This document shows, piece after piece, positions 43,180 to 52,229 of a stretch of DNA of 58,234 bases (position 1 is the stretch's first letter; every line of letters starts with the position of its first letter). The position numbers and the translations under genes are program-made. The DNA lies in contig SVGS01000023.1 of the NCBI GenBank assembly GCA_015056205.1, positions 1 through 58,234 of the forward strand, written 5' to 3'. Below the pieces are notes generated by a model. That model did no database searches. It was given only the letters and a program-made list of their open reading frames with translations, and was not told the origin of the DNA. This DNA is from Clostridiales bacterium. GTDB taxonomy: Bacteria > Bacillota > Clostridia > Christensenellales > Aristaeellaceae.

Positions 43180-43920
43180 ATGAAGAAAACAGTTAAACTG
43201 ATGGCGCTTGTAATGGCGATTGCATCCATATTACTTCTCCTGACCGGATGCCAGGAAAGAAAGCAAACTTTATATAAAACGGTTGGCAGCATTGTGACCT
43301 TTGGAAAGTATGAGCAGGACAATAACACCGGTAATGGCCCGGAAGATATTGAATGGATCGTACTGGATGTGCAGGACGGAAAGAGCCTGCTCCTGAGCAG
43401 ATACGGACTGGATGTAAAGCCGTATAATACAGAACGGAAGGATATTACCTGGGAAGAGTGCAGCCTCAGGGCATGGCTGAACAACGATTTCCTGAAAAGT
43501 GCCTTTGCCCAGGAAGAACAGTCTGCCATCCTGCTGACTACGGTGGATAACAGCCAAAGTCAGGGATACAGTAACTATGATACCAATGGAGGGAACAACA
43601 CGCAGGATTATCTCTTCCTGCTGAGTTATGCGGAGGCTAACAAGTATCTGGACGTAACACGCGGCGACGGCAATAATACGAAATCCCGTGTTGCACCGAC
43701 TGCCTATGCGAAGGCACAGGGAGTTTTTACAATAGTTAACAACAAGACGGCTGACGGAGAAGCGGCAGGGTGGTGGTGGCTTCGGTCGCCCGGCAGACGT
43801 CAGGATTGTGCAGCCAATGTTTCCAATATCGGCTCGCTCAACAACGGCTACGGTGTCGACTACGAGTATGCGGTTGTTCGGCCCGCTTTCTGGCTGAATC
43901 TGGAATCTGATATTTTCTAA
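43180..43920 (+). CDS. Lipoprotein with DUF6273-like domain
   Basis: The 246-residue protein starts at ATG 43180 (AAGGGGG upstream). A lipobox (LLLTGC) follows the signal peptide MKKTVKLMALVMAIASILLL. The body has the DUF6273 pattern: FGKYEQ, IEWIVLDVQDGKSLLLSRYG, ITWEECSLRAWLNNDFL, then WWWLRSPG and a final VRPAFWLNL. The WWLRSPG...VRPAFWL ending is similar to C-type-lectin-like folds. It was probably acquired with the accessory island; the IS right end lies about 110 bp upstream and may have removed its original promoter. Function unknown. Confidence 0.82.
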   Translation: MKKTVKLMALVMAIASILLLLTGCQERKQTLYKTVGSIVTFGKYEQDNNTGNGPEDIEWIVLDVQDGKSLLLSRYGLDVKPYNTERKDITWEECSLRAWLNNDFLKSAFAQEEQSAILLTTVDNSQSQGYSNYDTNGGNNTQDYLFLLSYAEANKYLDVTRGDGNNTKSRVAPTAYAKAQGVFTIVNNKTADGEAAGWWWLRSPGRRQDCAANVSNIGSLNNGYGVDYEYAVVRPAFWLNLESDIF

Positions 43921-43959
43921 TCTGTATCCAAGACGTTTTATGATCCTGCTTTTCGTAAA

Positions 43960-44401
43960 TTGATTTTCGATATGGAGGGACGAGAGGTCCTTGTTCGACA
44001 AATCGACAAAGTCCGTCATGCCGAATCGCAACTACAAAGATGGATAGATAGAGAAAAATCAGAATCAGATATAGAGAAACAGCGTGAGAAAGTCAAAAAA
44101 GAAAAAGAGAAGCTTGAAGAACTGCGAAAACAGTATGAAATATGATACCGCCGCCAAGGCAATGGAAGAATCCAAAGCCCGGCTGGAAGCAGAGAAGAAT
44201 ACAAAGAGATCCAACGAAATTCAGGTCGACGAAATGCTTTCCTGGGCCACCCGCTTTGAGGATGCCAGCTATGAAGCCAAGCATCTGGTGATCGCCCAGC
44301 TGGTTGACCGGATCGAGGTGAAGAAAGACTACGAGATCACCATTTACTGGCGGATGACCGCAGAACAGTTCTTTGGGAAGAAAAATGAAGCCAGCGCATG
44401 A
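43960..44401 (+). pseudogene. Remnant of a large serine recombinase C-terminus
   Basis: Two overlapping frames carry one decayed protein. The first (from ATG 43960) encodes a charged coiled coil (EKQREKVKKEKEKLEELRKQ) and stops at 44145. The second continues from about 44140 with KYDTAAKAMEESKARLEAEK, then YEAKHLVIAQLVDRIEVKKD and a terminal ITIYWRMTAEQFFGK. The LVDRIEV...IYWRMTAEQF ending is characteristic of large serine site-specific recombinases. The catalytic N-terminal domain and the zinc-ribbon part are absent. It marks a former integrative element in this island. Confidence 0.7.
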
Positions 44402-44412
44402 GAAAGCACATC

Positions 44413-44450
44413 CCCCTGCAGGGCTTGAAACCTTGCAGGGGAATTTTTTT
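44413..44450 (+). terminator. Terminator after the recombinase remnant
   Basis: Arms cccctgca (44413-44420) and tgcagggg (44434-44441) are followed by AATTTTTTT. Confidence 0.85.
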
Positions 44451-44643
44451 GTTGTAGCGTAACCACACGAAAACACCGAAACCGTTTTCATGTAATGGTT
44501 TACAAAGGATTGCGAAAATGATAAAATAATATGTCTCATCTTTAAGCCTTGAAACCGAGAAGTAATAAGTACGTTTATTCGAAAAACGCACTATTGCGGT
44601 ATCCATATTAGCACAGGATGAGAGCAGAAAGGCGGTGCCTGCT

Positions 44644-46944
44644 ATGAAGCATGTCAAGAAAATCGTGATGTTGCTTGTTCTGGTGCTTGTGGTTGTCTTA
44701 GTGTCTGGCTGTCAGGAAAGTGATAAGTCAAAATACGAAAAAGCACAATCATTAATGGCAAAAGGAGAGTATACAGAAGCCGCTGAGGCTTTTGATGGAT
44801 TAGGTAGCTATGAAGATTCATCAAAGCTATCAATGTATTGTAAGGCTGCCGCCGCAGGAGAAAACGGCGATTATGATGTTGCTTTCTCAACATTCGAATT
44901 ACTTGGTGATTATAAAGAAAGTAAGTTTATGATCACATATTATAAGGCACGTCAGAATGAAGCCGGTGTAATTGATGGAACTTGGATCAATTGGGGTAAG
45001 TTGCTTACTGCAGCAGAACAATATGATTCTCTTGCCCTGTTCCGAGATAGCAAGGATCGTGCAGAAGCATGTAGAAAATCTGCTTATGATTATGCGGTGA
45101 AATGGGCCGAAAATGGACAATATAGCGATGCGATTCGCGTTTTAACTGAACTTGGTAATTATAGTGACAGCAGTTTTCTGAAACAATACTACGAAGCTTT
45201 TAAACTAGAACAAAGCAAAGATTATGTCGGTGCTTCGGCTAAATTTGCAGAAATCAGTACATTTAAAGACGCAAAAAAACAGAAGGATCTCGTCCTACAA
45301 CGGGGATATGATTATGCGTCATCTCTTGAGACAGATGGAGACCAGATGGGTGCATATACCGTTTTTATGAGTCTCGGCGATTACAACGATTCATTTGAGA
45401 GAGCATGTAAACCATATTATTTGCTTGGCGAAACATATCGCTCGAACAAAGAATGGGATAAAGCAGTCGAGGCCTTTACACAAGCTGGCACATACAGTGA
45501 TTCCGCGACACAAATAAATGCTACTCGATATGCTGAAGGAGAATCTAAAAGAGAAGCAAAAGACTGGAATGGAGCAGTTAAGGCGTTTGAAGCCGCAGGG
45601 GAATATGAGGACTCTGCCACACAAATCTTAGAAACACGCTATATGGAAGGCGAAGATAAACGTGACGCCAAGAAATATGATGAAGCAATTACTGTTTTCT
45701 CAACGATACGGGATTATAAAGATGCATCAGTTCAGGAAAAGGAGTGTATTTATCAAAAAGCATTGATTCTTGTCTCCGAAAAGAATTATGAAGATGCCGT
45801 TACCTGCTTGTATCTAATTCCAGAATACAAGGATGCAGCATCCCTACATAATACGTGTTTTGAAGACTTGTATGCAAAAGCAGTCGAATATGAGCAAAAA
45901 GGCGATGTTGTCCATGCTAGATACTATTACTTCAAATGCAGGAGCTATAAGGATAGCGCCGAGAAACTCGCTGCGTATCGCAAGAGATTTTCAAAGAGAC
46001 TTTATGTGGTCGATTATCAGAATGTTACTGCCCTGAATGATAATGGTACTGTTAGCTCTTATAGCTATAGCTTAACAAAAGATGATGCTTGGAATAAGGG
46101 AAATATTGTTGCCATAGCAGGGACAGATAACAAACTATATGGCCTCACAAAAGACGGTCGAATTATCACTGCAGGAAAAGATTATAATGGTGATTTTGAT
46201 GTAAAGGATTGGACAAATATCACCATGTTTGCCTACAACGATAGGCATACTTTCGGAATAAAAACAGACGGAACTATTGTTTACACATATTATCGTTATG
46301 TATCGGATGGATATAAAAAGAATAGCAGTGGTCAATATGTTGAGAAGCATAAAATGAAAACAGAAACCAGAAGTTACCAGAGACCTCTGAAAACGATAGA
46401 TTTGTGTGCGCCAGGAGAAGGTGAACCGGATCGAGAAGATGAAGACCAAAACACAATTTATTGCCTTAATGATGATGGAACAGTATCAAAAGTTGTTTTG
46501 AATCCTTGGACGCCAACAAGTACAAAAGAAGAAAAACTCGAAGGCTGGGATCATATTGTTCAGATTTCAGCTGCACAGTATCAAATCTTTGGCTTAAGGG
46601 AAGATGGAACAGTTCTGGTTTATGGCGATCCGGGGAAGTATAATGATTTAATAGATGTTCATGACTGGAAAGAAATAATTGCCATTGATGCTGCAGGTGG
46701 CCTTTCAGATCGTTTGGTTGGTTTACAAGCAGACGGTACGGTAATAACAACAAGCAATTATGGTGGAAAAGAATCGCAAATGTCGGATCTCGTCGCCGTA
46801 TATACAAGCGGGATTCAATCTCAGCTATTCGGAATAAAGTCGGATGGAACGGTTGTGATCGCAGAAACTGGCAATTATTCTTCTCAATACAAGGATTGGG
46901 ATCTATGGGATTCTCCTCTGCTTAAAGAGAACCAGCAAGATTAA
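44644..46944 (+). CDS. Lipoprotein with TPR-like and RCC1-like repeats
   Basis: The 766-residue protein starts at ATG 44644 (AAAGGCGG upstream). A signal peptide ends in a lipobox (VLVSGC). Residues of about 30-460 are roughly ten helical repeats of the form YxxAxxLxxxGxYxxAxxxFxxLGxYxDS, TPR/SEL1-like. Residues of about 470-760 are a beta-propeller-like part with RCC1-type signatures (YGLTKDGRIITAGKD, FGIKTDGTIV, FGLREDGTVLVYGD, VGLQADGTVITTSN, FGIKSDGTVVIAE). The gene is AT-rich compared with the core genes, suggesting transfer. Its TAA stop is followed in the same frame by another 136 coding codons (46945-47355), so the original protein was probably longer. Likely a surface protein-interaction module; function unknown. 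Confidence 0.82.
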   Translation: MKHVKKIVMLLVLVLVVVLVSGCQESDKSKYEKAQSLMAKGEYTEAAEAFDGLGSYEDSSKLSMYCKAAAAGENGDYDVAFSTFELLGDYKESKFMITYYKARQNEAGVIDGTWINWGKLLTAAEQYDSLALFRDSKDRAEACRKSAYDYAVKWAENGQYSDAIRVLTELGNYSDSSFLKQYYEAFKLEQSKDYVGASAKFAEISTFKDAKKQKDLVLQRGYDYASSLETDGDQMGAYTVFMSLGDYNDSFERACKPYYLLGETYRSNKEWDKAVEAFTQAGTYSDSATQINATRYAEGESKREAKDWNGAVKAFEAAGEYEDSATQILETRYMEGEDKRDAKKYDEAITVFSTIRDYKDASVQEKECIYQKALILVSEKNYEDAVTCLYLIPEYKDAASLHNTCFEDLYAKAVEYEQKGDVVHARYYYFKCRSYKDSAEKLAAYRKRFSKRLYVVDYQNVTALNDNGTVSSYSYSLTKDDAWNKGNIVAIAGTDNKLYGLTKDGRIITAGKDYNGDFDVKDWTNITMFAYNDRHTFGIKTDGTIVYTYYRYVSDGYKKNSSGQYVEKHKMKTETRSYQRPLKTIDLCAPGEGEPDREDEDQNTIYCLNDDGTVSKVVLNPWTPTSTKEEKLEGWDHIVQISAAQYQIFGLREDGTVLVYGDPGKYNDLIDVHDWKEIIAIDAAGGLSDRLVGLQADGTVITTSNYGGKESQMSDLVAVYTSGIQSQLFGIKSDGTVVIAETGNYSSQYKDWDLWDSPLLKENQQD

Positions 46945-47355
46945 GCCTCGAACACAGGTGGTGAGACTAAAACTTCAGAATCTTCTTCGGATTCATCTTC
47001 AGAATCCTCTTCAGAACCTGAAGATAAAACGAAGCTTGTTAATGGCTGGTATATATCCGATGATGGTAAGTATGGTATCAAACCGTCAAATTTAAAGAAA
47101 AGCAACAATGGTTATTCAGTAAGCATCCAAATTCGGGATGAGGCAACAAAGTCCACACTGGTGAATACAGACGTTACCCTTAATACAGAAGATAGCATAG
47201 TAAAGAGTTTAGTTGCGTATAAAGCAATTCAAAAATTCGTTCATGAAGGTAATGGAAAATATAGCTTTAATGTTGTAGTTGACATCGTCTTTAGGGAGTT
47301 TTCTGAGATCTCTGGTATAACAATGTCACAAGGCTTTAGCTTTAATACCAACTGA
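46945..47355 (+). pseudogene. In-frame C-terminal continuation cut off by a stop codon
   Basis: Directly after the TAA at 46942-46944, the same reading frame stays open to 47355: a serine/glutamate linker (SESSSDSSSESSSEPEDK) followed by a domain starting LVNGWYISDDGKYGIKPSNL and ending GFSFNTN. No ribosome binding site precedes a start here, apart from a weak GTG at 47161. The simplest reading is that one nonsense mutation split a protein of about 904 residues. Translational read-through or reinitiation is an alternative. The C-terminal domain is not recognised. Confidence 0.65.
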
Positions 47356-47374
47356 GCATATTCGTGGAACTAAG

Positions 47375-47399
47375 GCCCCGCAGTCATGAACTGCGGGGC
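47375..47399 (+). terminator. Terminator at the end of the island
   Basis: Arms gccccgcagt (47375-47384) and actgcggggc (47390-47399), followed by GCTTTCCCTTTTC. About 100 bases of unremarkable sequence follow before the next terminator. Confidence 0.75.
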
Positions 47400-47546
47400 G
47401 CTTTCCCTTTTCAACCAACCGAGCCACCCCGATTTTCCAGCAACTGAGCCAGACGACCGTGTGAACGGAATGGCGGTACGAGCCGTTCACGTCACCGAAG
47501 TGAACCCTGAAAAAAGTGAAGCCCTCGGCAGTGATGCCGGGGGGGG

Positions 47547-47580
47547 AAAAAAATTGCAGCCCTTGATTTTCAAGGGCTGC
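47547..47580 (-). terminator. Terminator of the ligase-Nudix operon
   Basis: Arms gcagcccttga (47556-47566) and tcaagggctgc (47570-47580), followed on the minus strand by AATTTTTTT. The right arm overlaps the last codons of the Nudix gene. Confidence 0.88.
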
Positions 47581-48070
47581 GCTGTGGTGGTGACAGTTGG
47601 ACTGTAAGCACCGTGCGGCCGTCCAGCGCGGCCGACAGCAGCTTTTCCCCGCTGTAAACCAGCTTCAGGGAAAAGAAGGGCGCCCCCTCCTCCAGCAGCT
47701 TCAGAAACAGGCGGTCCCCTTCCCACTGCGGCAGCTCTCCCAGCCGGTTCCAGGGAATCCATTCCGGGTCGCCTTCATCGCAGGGAATCATCTCTCCCGT
47801 AAATCCGTCCGCCGTGAACAGGTGCATGTATTCCGTTTCATACCGGTCGTTCACAAAGGTTACGATGCCGCGGAAACGCCAGGAGGTCAGCGTCAGGCCG
47901 GTCTCCTCCCGGATTTCCCGCAGGAGGCAGTCCTCCGGGCTTTCTCCGTCCTCGAACTTGCCCCCCAGGCCGATCCATTTGTCATGGTTCAGATCATTCT
48001 CTTTTTTCGTGCGGTGCAGCATCAGCACCTCATCCCCCCGCAGGAGATAGCATAGCGTCGTATTGATCAC
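47570..48070 (-). CDS. Nudix hydrolase (MutT/8-oxo-dGTP type)
   Basis: The 166-residue hydrolase has a complete Nudix box at 36-59: GGKFEDGESPEDCLLREIRE followed by ETGL. The start INTTLCYLLRGDEVLMLHRT and the WIGLGGK context are typical of 8-oxo-dGTP or nucleotide-sugar diphosphatases of Firmicutes; the true substrate is not determined. Its GTG start (48070) overlaps the TGA stop of the upstream ligase gene (GTGA), so the two are translationally coupled and fall under the same T-box leader. Confidence 0.88.
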   Translation of the reverse strand: MINTTLCYLLRGDEVLMLHRTKKENDLNHDKWIGLGGKFEDGESPEDCLLREIREETGLTLTSWRFRGIVTFVNDRYETEYMHLFTADGFTGEMIPCDEGDPEWIPWNRLGELPQWEGDRLFLKLLEEGAPFFSLKLVYSGEKLLSAALDGRTVLTVQLSPPQRSP

Positions 48071-50364
48071 AGCAGCGCCCTCTGAATCTTTCCGGATACG
48101 GTCTTCGGCAGATCCTCCCGGAAAACCACGATCCGGGGATACTTGTACGGGGCCGTATGCTGCTTGACGTAGTTCTGAATTTCCTTTTTCAGCTCTTCGG
48201 AAGGCTCCGTGCCGGGCGTCAGAACGATACTGGCCTTGACCACCTGGCCCCGGACCTCATCCGGCGCCGCGCTGACGCCGCATTCCAGCACATAGGGCAG
48301 CTCCATGATCACGCTTTCAATCTCAAACGGCCCGATCCGGTATCCGCTGGACTTGATAACGTCGTCCGCCCGGCCTACATACCAGTAGAATCCGTCCTCA
48401 TCCCGCCAGGCCACGTCCCCGGTATGATACCAGCCGTCGTGCATGACTTCCCGGGTCTTTTCCTCGTCCCGGTAGTATTCCCGGAAAAGGCCAACCGGAA
48501 TGCCCTCAGAGATATCCACGCAGATTTCTCCCGGATTGCCGGGCGCCACGGGCTTCCCTTCCGGATCCAGCAGCTCCACCCGGTAAATCGGCGTCACCTT
48601 GCCCATGGACCCCAGCTTGTGCGGCGCCCCGGCCAGATTGCCGATAATCATGGTGCTTTCGCTCTGGCCGAAGCCCTCCATCACCTGAAGGCCGGTCTGC
48701 TTCTCGATCTGGCGGAACACCTCCGGATTCAGCGCCTCACCCGCGCTGCAGGCGTGGGTGACGGAAGAGAGGTCATAGCGGCTCAGATCCTGTTTGATCA
48801 GCATCCGGTACATGGTCGGCGGGGCGCAGAACGTGGTGATATGATACTTCGCGAACAGGGGCAGAATATCCGACGCGTCAAAGCGGTCGAAATCATAAAC
48901 GAAGATCGCCGCCTCACACAGCCACTGCCCGTAGATTTTGCCCCAGCCGGCCTTGGCCCAGCCGGTATCGGATATGGTCAGATGCAGGCCGTTGGGGTTC
49001 ACGCAGTGCCAGTATTTGGCCGTGTGCAGATGGCCCAGCGGATGTTTGAAGCTGTGCGCCGCAATCTTGGGATAGCCGGTGGTGCCGGAGGTGAAATACA
49101 TCAGCATCAGATCATCGCCGCAGGCGGTATCCTCCGTCCGGTTGAAATGCGTGGAATACATCAGGTATTCCTCGTCAAAGGAACGCCAGCCTTCCCGTTT
49201 GCCGTTCACGATCAGCTTCAGCGTCAGGCTGGGGGCGTCCTTCGCCGCCTTCTCCGCCTGATGCGCGGTATCTCCGTCCGCGGTGCACAGAATCGCCTTG
49301 ACCCCCGCGGCATTGAAGCGGTATTCGAAATCATGCTCCTGCAGCTGGCAGGTCGCGGGAATGGCGATGGCGCCGATCTTTTCGAGGCCCAGAATCGCGA
49401 ACCAGAACTGATAATGCCGCTTCAGCACCAGCATGACCCGGTCTCCCTTGCGGATCCCCAGCGCCCGGAAATAGTTCGCGCAGCGGTTGGAAGCCCGCTG
49501 GATATCCCGGAAGGTAAAGCGGCGCTCGTTCTTCTGCCCGTCCAGATGCAGCATGGCCAGCTTGTTCGGAACCTCCTCCGCGATGGCGTCCATCACGTCG
49601 AAGGCGAAGTTGAAACGCTCCGTATTCTTGAAGGTAATCCGGACGGGCGTGCCGTTCTCGTCCTTCTCCACATCGGCAAAGCGGTGCCATACCCGGGTCC
49701 GGCCGTTCTCCGCCGGGAATTCCACCAGCTGGGTTCCGGGCAGCATCTTTTCCGGCGTCAGTTCGGGAATCGGGGCGCCGGTGGGGTTCAGCACGATGGC
49801 ATAGAACAGGCAGTCCTTCCCGCCCACGGCGATCATTCCGTGGGGCGTACCGCTGTCATAGTAGATGGAGTCGCCGGGATTCAGCACGCTGGTATGCTCG
49901 CCCACCTGCACCTTCAGCTGGCCCTCGATCACGATATCGCATTCCTGCCCCTCATGCGTGGTCAGCTTGATATCTTCCTTTTCCGCTTCCGCGCTGTAAG
50001 CCGCGTGGACATACAGCGGCTCGGCGATCCGGTTCCGGAAGGAGGCGGCCATGTTGTAATAGATCATATCATGGGCTTCCTCGATGCGCTGCCCCTCTCC
50101 CTTCCGGGTTACGGTAAAGGAATTCAGGTTCGGGCTGGAGCCCTCGATAATATCCCCCACATCCACGCCGAAAGCCAGCGCGCACCGGTACAGGAACGCA
50201 AAGTTCAGATCCGAGCGCCCCATCTCGCAGTCGATATATTCCTGCTCCGTGACGCCGGTCTTATTCGCCATTTCCGCGATCGTAAAACCCTCAATCTCCC
50301 GAAGATCCCGGATCCGGTGCGCCATCTCCTGAATTTTAAAGTTCAGCCCCGTCATCTGCGCCAT
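48067..50364 (-). CDS. XRE-cupin-acyl-CoA synthetase (AMP-forming) fusion
   Basis: This 765-residue three-part protein starts at ATG 50364 behind GGGAGG. Residues 15-70 form an XRE-type HTH (RIRDLREIEGFTIAEMANKT). Residues 100-195 form a cupin (THEGQECDIVIEGQLKVQVG, HTSVLNPGDSIYYDSGTPHG). From about 215 on is an AMP-forming acyl-CoA synthetase with YFTSGTTGYPK near 420, VMEGFGQSEST, GWYHTGDVAW, GRADDVIKSSGYRIGPFEIE and the C-terminal lysine in PKTVSGKIQR. The synthetase resembles acetyl-CoA/medium-chain acyl-CoA ligases. The fusion may let the enzyme, or its product level, feed back on transcription. Preceded by a T-box leader, unusual for this enzyme class. Substrate not determined. Confidence 0.9.
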   Translation of the reverse strand: MAQMTGLNFKIQEMAHRIRDLREIEGFTIAEMANKTGVTEQEYIDCEMGRSDLNFAFLYRCALAFGVDVGDIIEGSSPNLNSFTVTRKGEGQRIEEAHDMIYYNMAASFRNRIAEPLYVHAAYSAEAEKEDIKLTTHEGQECDIVIEGQLKVQVGEHTSVLNPGDSIYYDSGTPHGMIAVGGKDCLFYAIVLNPTGAPIPELTPEKMLPGTQLVEFPAENGRTRVWHRFADVEKDENGTPVRITFKNTERFNFAFDVMDAIAEEVPNKLAMLHLDGQKNERRFTFRDIQRASNRCANYFRALGIRKGDRVMLVLKRHYQFWFAILGLEKIGAIAIPATCQLQEHDFEYRFNAAGVKAILCTADGDTAHQAEKAAKDAPSLTLKLIVNGKREGWRSFDEEYLMYSTHFNRTEDTACGDDLMLMYFTSGTTGYPKIAAHSFKHPLGHLHTAKYWHCVNPNGLHLTISDTGWAKAGWGKIYGQWLCEAAIFVYDFDRFDASDILPLFAKYHITTFCAPPTMYRMLIKQDLSRYDLSSVTHACSAGEALNPEVFRQIEKQTGLQVMEGFGQSESTMIIGNLAGAPHKLGSMGKVTPIYRVELLDPEGKPVAPGNPGEICVDISEGIPVGLFREYYRDEEKTREVMHDGWYHTGDVAWRDEDGFYWYVGRADDVIKSSGYRIGPFEIESVIMELPYVLECGVSAAPDEVRGQVVKASIVLTPGTEPSEELKKEIQNYVKQHTAPYKYPRIVVFREDLPKTVSGKIQRALL

Positions 50365-50385
50365 ATGTCCGCCTCCCTGCTGTTT

Positions 50386-50651
50386 AAAAAAATGCCCGTC
50401 CCAAAGAATTCTTTGAGACGGGCATGATCATACCCGCGGTACCACTCAAATTGCGGAGAACCTCCGCCCCTTCAGGCTCACGCTTCCGGAAGCCCTGTGC
50501 TTTCACGCAGCCATCACGGGGAGGGTCTACTCGCCTGCCGCTTTCTTCCTCCCGGCTCCGGAGCCACAGCCTGCGGGCTCATCCCACGGCTCGCACCGGC
50601 CGCCGTGTCTCTGATCTGCCGAAACCCGCCACACTCTCCATCGCAGCTATT
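50386..50651 (-). promoter_or_regulatory. T-box leader with terminator upstream of the acyl-CoA synthetase fusion
   Basis: The minus-strand leader carries the T-box core TTGAGTGGTACCGCGGG (about 50433-50449). The terminator follows, with arms of about 17 bases (50392-50425) and seven T residues. Upstream lies an apparent Stem I with the AGAGA bulge region and a GGCCGGTGCGAGCC distal hairpin. The bulge UGGU predicts a tRNA with discriminator A. The specifier codon could not be read with certainty; candidates in the 3' side of Stem I are CUG (Leu), GUG (Val) or UGG (Trp). The discriminator argues against Trp. Confidence 0.85.
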
Positions 50652-50657
50652 GCCGGG

Positions 50658-50686
50658 ATTGTACCGCTTTCCGGCGCTCTTGTCAA
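50658..50686 (-). promoter_or_regulatory. Promoter of the T-box operon
   Basis: Minus strand TTGACA (50681-50686), 17 bp, TACAAT (50658-50663). Confidence 0.88.
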
Positions 50687-50723
50687 CTCCCCGCCCGGTT
50701 TTTCGTCTGTTTTCAGGCCGGGT

Positions 50724-52229
50724 TCAGAGCAGGAACGGCTCCAGCGGCAGGCCGTTTTCCCCGAAAAGATTCACCCGGTCGGAGTAATCGGTCCAGGCAT
50801 AGCGCACGGAAACCGGATGCGCAACCTGATGATTCCAGATCCGGAGACTGCCGCCGGCCGGAACTCCCTCCGCCGGCACAAAGACCCCGTCCTCCCCGGC
50901 GATTTCCAGCAGCCGCGGCGCCTGTCCGTCCCGGGTCACCACCGGAGCCGACAGCTTTACCGTCACCGTATTGCCGACGGTTTCCCGGCCCAGCGCCCGG
51001 GGGGAAACCTCTCCGCCGCCCCGGAGCATTTCCGCCATCAGCTCATACAGCCGTTCGCCGACCGGCCGCTTCGCCGTGGGATGAATATTTCCGTATTCGC
51101 CCTGATCCAGCAGGCACACCATGCCGGTATTCCGCACGGCATCCCGGGCCGCCGCCTGCGCCAGCCGCAGCTTCGGCCAGAGGAAAGAATCCTGCGCTCC
51201 GTCATCCAGCCACATGGGCAGCTGCACAAACAGGAAGGGCAGCGCGGGATCCCGGAAGAGCTGCCGCCACCTGCGGATCAGCAGGATCATCAGCTCATCG
51301 TAACGGTCTGTTTTATCCGCGTCCTCCTCGCCCTGGTAATACAGGATGCCGGTCAGCGTCACGGGAACGACGCAGGCCAGCATGGACTCCGCCAGGCCGC
51401 CCGGACGGTACGGCGATCCCGGCCCCACCGGCGGATTCCATGGGCAGATCCCGCAGACATCCTGGATCTCTTTCCAGGACGCGCCGGGATGCTCCTGCCG
51501 GTACCGCTCTACCTTCCCGTTCCAGTCATCCATCGTATCGTTGAAAAGCTTTTCTTCCTTCAGGTAGGTCCGCATGGATTTGCGGCCGCAGAGGGCAGCG
51601 TAGCGTTCCAGATAGCGCGTGCCTTCCGCCAGAGTCCGCAGCGTTTCCTCCTCCAGCCAGCAGGTAATGGAGGTGCCGCCCCAGTAGCAGCCGATGATGC
51701 CCACCGGCAGATCCGGTTCCGCCTCCCGCAGCCGGCGCGCGAAGAAATACGCCACGGCACTGTTTTCGCCGCCCTGCTCCGGTTCAACCGCCTGCCAGCG
51801 GCATTCCCGGACCGCCTGTTTCTGATCCCGGTCGCAGCGGGCCTTTTTCGGCACATTGAAGAACCGCAGCAGCGGGTCATGATGCCGCCGGATCAGCGCG
51901 GGGCCCTCGTCCGCTCCGCTCAGGGTCAGCTCCATATTGCTCTGTCCCCCCGCCAGATAGACCTCCCCGACCGCCACATCCCGGACCGTCCGGATTTCAT
52001 CCCCGCTCTCCAGGGTCAGCGTGCAGCCAGTCCGCGCCTCCTGCGGGGCCAGGCAGACGATAAACCGCCCGTCCTTTTCCCGGCCGGTGCCTTCCGCCAG
52101 CAGATAGCCGGCCGGATCATGCAGCCGGACCCGGACCTCCGCCCCGCGGGAAGCTTCCCCGAAGATTCTGATTTCCTTTCTCCGGCTCAGGATCACGCCG
52201 TCCGTAAATAACGAAGCCGGAATCATCAT
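50724..52229 (-). CDS. SGNH-type acetylesterase (sialate O-acetylesterase-like)
   Basis: The 501-residue protein lacks a signal peptide, so it is cytoplasmic. It has the DUF303/SASA pattern: [17 protein letters not shown] with the nucleophile Ser in [40 protein letters not shown], and a late GEYGNIHP with a candidate catalytic His. Its start overlaps the stop of the GH130 gene (ATGA), and it closes the mannan operon. The likely role is removal of acetyl groups from imported mannooligosaccharides; family members with sialic acid or xylan substrates make this context-based. Its C-terminal part is a small beta domain. Confidence 0.85.
   Translation of the reverse strand: MMIPASLFTDGVILSRRKEIRIFGEASRGAEVRVRLHDPAGYLLAEGTGREKDGRFIVCLAPQEARTGCTLTLESGDEIRTVRDVAVGEVYLAGGQSNMELTLSGADEGPALIRRHHDPLLRFFNVPKKARCDRDQKQAVRECRWQAVEPEQGGENSAVAYFFARRLREAEPDLPVGIIGCYWGGTSITCWLEEETLRTLAEGTRYLERYAALCGRKSMRTYLKEEKLFNDTMDDWNGKVERYRQEHPGASWKEIQDVCGICPWNPPVGPGSPYRPGGLAESMLACVVPVTLTGILYYQGEEDADKTDRYDELMILLIRRWRQLFRDPALPFLFVQLPMWLDDGAQDSFLWPKLRLAQAAARDAVRNTGMVCLLDQGEYGNIHPTAKRPVGERLYELMAEMLRGGGEVSPRALGRETVGNTVTVKLSAPVVTRDGQAPRLLEIAGEDGVFVPAEGVPAGGSLRIWNHQVAHPVSVRYAWTDYSDRVNLFGENGLPLEPFLL

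Noticed and set aside
43744..43920. Diversity-generating retroelement variable region in the DUF6273-like lipoprotein (WWWLRSPG...VRPAFWL ending)
   Set aside because: The C-type-lectin-like ending is suggestive, but no reverse transcriptase or template repeat is present in the window.
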